Assembly: GCA_020809705.1 (NCBI GenBank)
Contig: CP085826.1
Span: forward strand, 6,076,001 to 6,140,000
Reading direction: 5' to 3'
Source of the DNA: Calonectria ilicicola
Taxonomy: Eukaryota; Ascomycota; Sordariomycetes; Hypocreales; Nectriaceae
DNA length: 64,000 bases
The notes below the pieces were generated by a model. That model was not told the DNA's origin. It saw only the letters and a program-made list of their open reading frames with translations, and did not search any database. Every line of letters starts with the position of its first letter. Within the stretch, counting starts at the first letter, position 1. Both the position numbers and the translations under genes were made by a program. Shown piece by piece: positions 59,723-64,000 of the stretch.

Positions 59723-61706
59723 GCTATGGTGGTGTCGTCTGCATCCTCATCCAAGACATCCATCCATCTCTTCTACCGCCTTTTCCTCCACTCACACTTT
59801 CTCCGCCATCGTCCCGCTTCGCTATTGGGCACGGCCTCTTCCCCCCCACCCTTGTCGGTTGACATATCCCCTCACGCCTCTCATCTGGCAAGGCTAGCCC
59901 AGCTAATAACTAAGTTGACATCAAATCATCAAATCGTCGCCAGCTACAAGCAAACGTCCATGCAGTCCGGCCCCCCTAGTCTTTCTTTCAGGTCTCCACC
60001 CTCCTCCCTGCAGCCACTCTACATGGTGTGGAGTCGGCCGCCTTTTTCCCTCTGTCCTCCATCTCTGTTCCACAAGGTGTGTGCCTCTCCGGCTCACTAA
60101 TTCACTAACTTACTGCCACTACGTACCACTCTGCGCTCTCTCGCCTCTCGTTCGCTCACCAAGAAAGACTAGGGCGGGTTTTGTCATGTCATGCACGCCG
60201 TTCGCGTTCCCGTCCGTCGCTCATGCCCTACTGTCTTCCATACCCGCTCGTGTCGCTGGAGGCTTGATCTTTGCGTGCCGAAAAAGCTCGTGCCCACTAA
60301 AGCCTGATGCCACCCCTCCCTTCCCACCCCCACAAATGCCTGCAGCAGCCAACCACCAACCACACCCTCCCCAATCCACTCAACGACGCCGCTCTTCTCA
60401 ATTCATTCGTCTCCGTCTCACTCAACAGGGCCTCACCATGCATCTTTCTTTCTATCAACGGAAATAAGCACCTCGGCTTATACACAGTCCTCGAAGGAGT
60501 CAGTGCCCAAGACATGCCGTGCAATGGCCCCCGGCCAACCGAGTCAGAAAATCAACCATCTTTCTCCCGCTGATCGATGGTGCCCGTCGGGGTCCGTCCA
60601 GCGTCAGGACTCCCCCGCTAGTGCCGCTGCCGACCCACCACCGTCATGGCCCATCTCGAGCTCGGCGGCAAGAGACGCCTCGTGAAAGGCGGAGAGCCCC
60701 TCGACGATGTCCCGAAGCCTCCATCACCCTGACGCCTATGGCCTAGGGCAAAAGCCCCCCCCCCTCCCCTCGGCCTCTTGGTCCCCTCCTGCGACTTCTC
60801 TAAGCGCCCGATGCAAGCCAAGAGTCCAAGGGCTGTTTCGCTCCGCCTGCATCCCACGCTTCTGCTGGGAAATCCGGCCGCAGATCGAGAGGCCCTCGGC
60901 TATGCAGGTCGAACCACTGTGTCCTCCGTCCCATTGTCCATCGACCCATGTCCTTGCCCTTGTCAATGTCATTGTATGTCTTTGTCTTGTCTTGTCTTGT
61001 CTACTGTCTTTAACCACGCCTTCCTTGAGCCTCTCTATGTATTGTCCACCTACACCTATGAATCACGAGTGCATTCAGCCAAGGTACTTGTACTGTGGCG
61101 TTATCTTTTCATCGCCAACACATGGTCAAAAACCCCGTCATCGAGAAATGTCTCTGAATAAATTGCTACCAGGTTCAACACAATATCCACCCTACTCAAC
61201 CCATTGCTCCCCATGTCCTGGTGTGCCATGTCCCATATTCCATGTGCCCTTCCCCTGGTTCCCTGTGCATTTTTTTTGCTTCTGTCCCTCTACCGTTCAT
61301 CAACCATCTAGCTGCGCTGATCAGTCTTCTTGTGTTCAATGCGGGCTGTACACGCCACTCTGTGCTGATCAAATTTTTTTTCTCGTCCTTGACCATGTCG
61401 AGCCTCCGCATCAGTCATGTTTGTTTGTAGCCGCGCATCGCGTGTCAGCCCTGTCCCTATTGACCTGTGTACCCGTCGACCCGATGCACCATGCAGAATC
61501 CCGTGTGGTTACATAGTACTCCTCATCTTGCTACTCAAAACACGTTCGGAGCCAGGCTAAGGTGCATGTCGGAACTACCCCCTGCTTGACCGTTGGGGCC
61601 TGGGTATATTTTATGCTACACCGGTCACGACGCGGCTCTCATGGTTGTCCAGCCGAGCAAGACGCGACAGACGCTTCCCCCTTATTCGTCTCAGCTCGAT
61701 TTCTAA

Positions 61707-63486
61707 TCATTTCTTGACTATGGTGACTTCATCAAAGTTAGTTCATGTGTACACTCGAGCTCGTCCGAAAGTAAATCAAGCCATCCGGTGCAGGCCGGGA
61801 CAAGAGTCGCCCACGCCAACCAAAACAGATGCAGGATCTCAAGCAGTGTGTCGGAATTATCATCAGGGCCACACCATGTATCCCTCATCTGGTGCCTGAG
61901 CTGGGGAGGGGGGAGGGGGTGTATGGGGGGCCTCAACTTACCAACATCCTCGTCACACAGCTCATGCGCCAATCCAACCCTCTGGGGCTGGTGCTTGACG
62001 GACTTTCCGTATACAATGGCGGTTTTAAAGACATCCACAATGCTTCGGTGAATAGCGTTACACTGGACAGGAATTTCCAGGTTAGCAATCACAAAATCCG
62101 GCGGGATGTGACGGTGTCCAGCCGTTCGCATGGGGGGGGGGGGACGGGAAAGGGTCATCGCTGGGAGCCAACTTACAAAATCCTCAACCGTGCAACGCGT
62201 GCTTCGGAGAACCACCGGTTGCGTGTAGTCCGGCTGCTTGCCCTTGGGTTTTGTGTACACACGAACTAGGTTCAGTTTGTCCCACATAGCCTCCATGAGC
62301 TCATCAATGTTCCACCCGTGCTCCGAACTAATGGGTACTGCGTTGGGGATACGATACAGGAGATCCAACTCCTCAATGCTGATTGAGTCAATCTTGTTTA
62401 GGCAGTAAACCACTGGGATGTAACTGCGGTAGATGTCAGCACTTTCCGGACCGAGCTCCAGTTTTGGCATTCATCCCATACCTTCGACTTCGGGCCTCAA
62501 GAATATCAATCAGGTCGTCAACGGTTGCGTCACATCGAATGGTAATATCGGCTGAATTGATTCTATACTCGCTCATGACAGCCTTGATTTCATCGTGGCC
62601 AATATGTGTCAGGGGCACAGTGCTGGTAATGTTCAAGCCGCCCTTATCCTTCTTCTTGAAGGTAATGTTCGGGGGCTCTTTGTTGATGCGAATACCGAAA
62701 CCTTCCAATTCGGCCTCGATAACCCGCTTGTCAGTTAGCGGCTTGTTGACGTCCAAGACAATGAAGATCAGATGGCACGTCTTGGCGACGGCAATGACCT
62801 GTCGACCACGTCCTCGACCATCCTTGGCTCCCTCGATGATTCCAGGAAGGTCGATGATTTGCAAGGGTGCGCCTAAGCCACCCAAGGTCAGCAATTCCAC
62901 GTCTCGGAATCAGTGTTGGTTGGGGTATGATGCTACATGGGCGGCACGCCCTGAGGAGCGGGCAAATGGAAGGGCCAACGGGCGAGACCCGGTGTGGGAA
63001 GAACTAACCATTGTAGACGACCTGGCCAGGCACCGACGTCAGAGTTGTGAACTCGTACGCAGCGGCCTCAGAGTGTTGGCCCGTCAGGCGGCTCATGAGG
63101 GTACTCTTGCCAACCGAAGGGAAGCCAATGAAGCCGATACTGGCAACACCAGTCCTGGCCACATCGAATCCAGCTCCACCTCCACCACCGCCTCCCGTGG
63201 GAGTCAATAGCTCTCGCTTGAGCTTGGCCAATTTGGCCTTGAGCTGACCCAGATGATACGATGTCGCCTTGTTCTTCTGGGTCTTGGCCATCTGTTGGGG
63301 CGGGTTAGAACGACCGAGAACGGGGGAAGGGTCGGGGGCGGGCGGGGTGCCTGTGTCTCGTCCAAAGCGCTCCCACGATCAACATACTTCGGCCTCAATT
63401 TCCTTGATCTATGGGTTTCCATGATTAGCGACGGGTGATGGGATGGTGCGACCTGGGCGACGAACCTTTTCCACGGTGGTCGACAT
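61707..63486 (-). CDS. RBG1: Developmentally regulated GTP-binding protein RBG1 (DRG1 family)
   Basis: Conserved translational GTPase that associates with ribosomes through a partner of the Tma46/DFRP1 type. Seven exons: 63486-63466, 63408-63388, 63291-63009, 62872-62482, 62423-62177, 62062-61942 and 61726-61707, in phase throughout, total 367 residues, the same length as family members. G1 GFPSVGKS is at 70-77, preceded by a seven-Gly stretch, then [16 protein letters not shown] (G3) and [17 protein letters not shown] (G4). The C-terminal TGS domain contains [16 protein letters not shown]. The first two exons are 21 nt each and the last 20 nt, encoding the family end VTIVKK with an AAG acceptor after a CTAAC branch site. 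A run of 12 G on the plus strand (62132-62143) lies in intron 5. Confidence 0.96.
62132..62143. repeat. Homopolymer run of 12 G in RBG1 intron 5
   Basis: Plus-strand G run inside the intron 62063-62176. Simple repeat. Confidence 0.85.
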
Positions 63487-64000
63487 GGTGGCGGTTGGTT
63501 AGCTTTGCTGGCCAAGGGTGGTTCAGGCGCTGCCGCTGGATGGATCTTGCTGTTCGAGGCTTCCTATGTCTGAGTCGAACGAGTGGCGGAGCTCGGATCA
63601 GTCGTCGGTCTAAATCGTTGCGGGCGGTTCGACGTTGGAAGTCCTTGTGATGCAAATCGTGCGTGTTGTGGTGAGTATTCAATGGTGGGGTAAATTTTTT
63701 GGCCAAGCAAAGTTGTGATGTGTGATGTCAGTCGGTGCTTGGGCCCACAACGGGCAATCCTTTTTTTTTTTTTTTGCCTCCGGCTCTATCGTGAGGTAAT
63801 CCTTCCAACACGCACCGACCTCAAAGCAACCATAGCTCGGCTAACACTGGCGGCAAAAAAAGTAAAAGAAGAGAAAAATAATAGGGACGTAGTTCTAGTA
63901 AACCAACACCTGTTCTCCAGGCATCAATGAGCCCCTCCTGTCCTGCCTTCATTTCCTGGCTGCTCCATTTTTTTTTCGGCCTCAGCACTCATCCACCGTC
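63487..64000. promoter_or_regulatory. RBG1 upstream region to window edge
   Basis: 514 bp with a T run near 63760-63775 (an A run on the RBG1 strand). No gene is seen before the edge. Confidence 0.4.

Larger units (their letters stand above)
53079..61706. promoter_or_regulatory. 8.6-kb gene desert between the HTH factor gene and RBG1
   Basis: No frame here shows a recognisable domain; the long open frames are Pro/Ser/His/Cys-rich and overlap one another on both strands, as expected from C+T-rich DNA. It contains CATC-type microsatellites near 58950 and 59694, and T runs near 55139 and 58152. As it lies upstream of a regulator it probably includes a long promoter and leader, and could encode non-coding RNA. 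Confidence 0.45.

Noticed and set aside
60707..61516. 269-codon plus-strand open frame
   Set aside because: Cys/Pro/Ser/His-rich composition from C+T-rich sequence, no recognisable motif. Its hydrophobic stretch follows from CT repeats.
1..64000. tRNA, 5S rRNA or CRISPR-like arrays
   Set aside because: A by-eye scan for B-box (GGTTCRA) motifs and regular spaced repeats gave only hits within coding or unstructured sequence. A tRNAscan/Infernal run would be decisive.

Overview
The window is nuclear DNA from a filamentous ascomycete, most likely a hypocrealean Sordariomycete. Genes are dense and intron-poor, introns are mostly 50-90 bp with GT(A/R)AGT or GTATGT donors and CTAAC-type branch sites, and the protein set is typical of such fungi: a PKA catalytic subunit opening [10 protein letters not shown], a fungal Mss51, a PXA-domain protein and a CENP-B-type HTH factor. 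The genus cannot be fixed from sequence alone. I find 18 protein-coding genes. I saw no tRNA, rRNA, CRISPR array, plasmid or intact transposon.

Layout. 1-13018 (-): midasin MDN1, running off the left edge. 13940-14555 (+): mitochondrial ribosomal protein bL12m. 14879-15759 (-): CTD-kinase subunit CTK3. 17206-18455 (+): pyrroline-5-carboxylate reductase. 18858-20398 (-): histone acetyltransferase HAT1. 20836-22997 (+): LMBR1-type membrane protein. 23639-25643 (-): CorA-like membrane protein. 27470-29239 (-): PKA catalytic subunit. 32198-33335 (-): L-type lectin cargo receptor. 33908-35176 (-): zinc-independent MDR oxidoreductase. 36013-36380 (+): TIM13. 36698-37894 (-): NSRP1-like splicing regulator. 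38997-39854 (+): zinc-finger/LysM/UBA-like protein. 40058-44072 (-): splicing factor RSE1 (SF3b130). 44337-45951 (+): MSS51. 46538-49470 (+): PXA-domain protein with a 1.2-kb intron. 51326-53078 (-): CENP-B-type HTH transcription factor. 53079-61706: an 8.6-kb gene desert. 61707-63486 (-): GTPase RBG1/DRG1.

These are independent housekeeping genes, not a pathway cluster. Loose themes are ribosome biogenesis and translation (MDN1, RBG1, bL12m), RNA polymerase II and splicing (CTK3, RSE1, NSRP1-like), mitochondria (bL12m, TIM13, MSS51), chromatin (HAT1) and signalling (PKA). Most neighbours are divergent or convergent pairs, the tightest divergent pair being RSE1/MSS51 (264 bp).

The most notable points concern gene structure: a GC-AG intron in CTK3, a probable AAG acceptor in RBG1, several coding exons of 20-28 nt (including four terminal ones), and the very long PXA intron. 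Also notable are a three-domain intracellular LysM protein, a CorA-like protein without the GMN signature, and the gene desert upstream of the transcription factor. I did not find a convincing new multi-gene system. All exon joins were made by eye from frame, splice signals and family fit.
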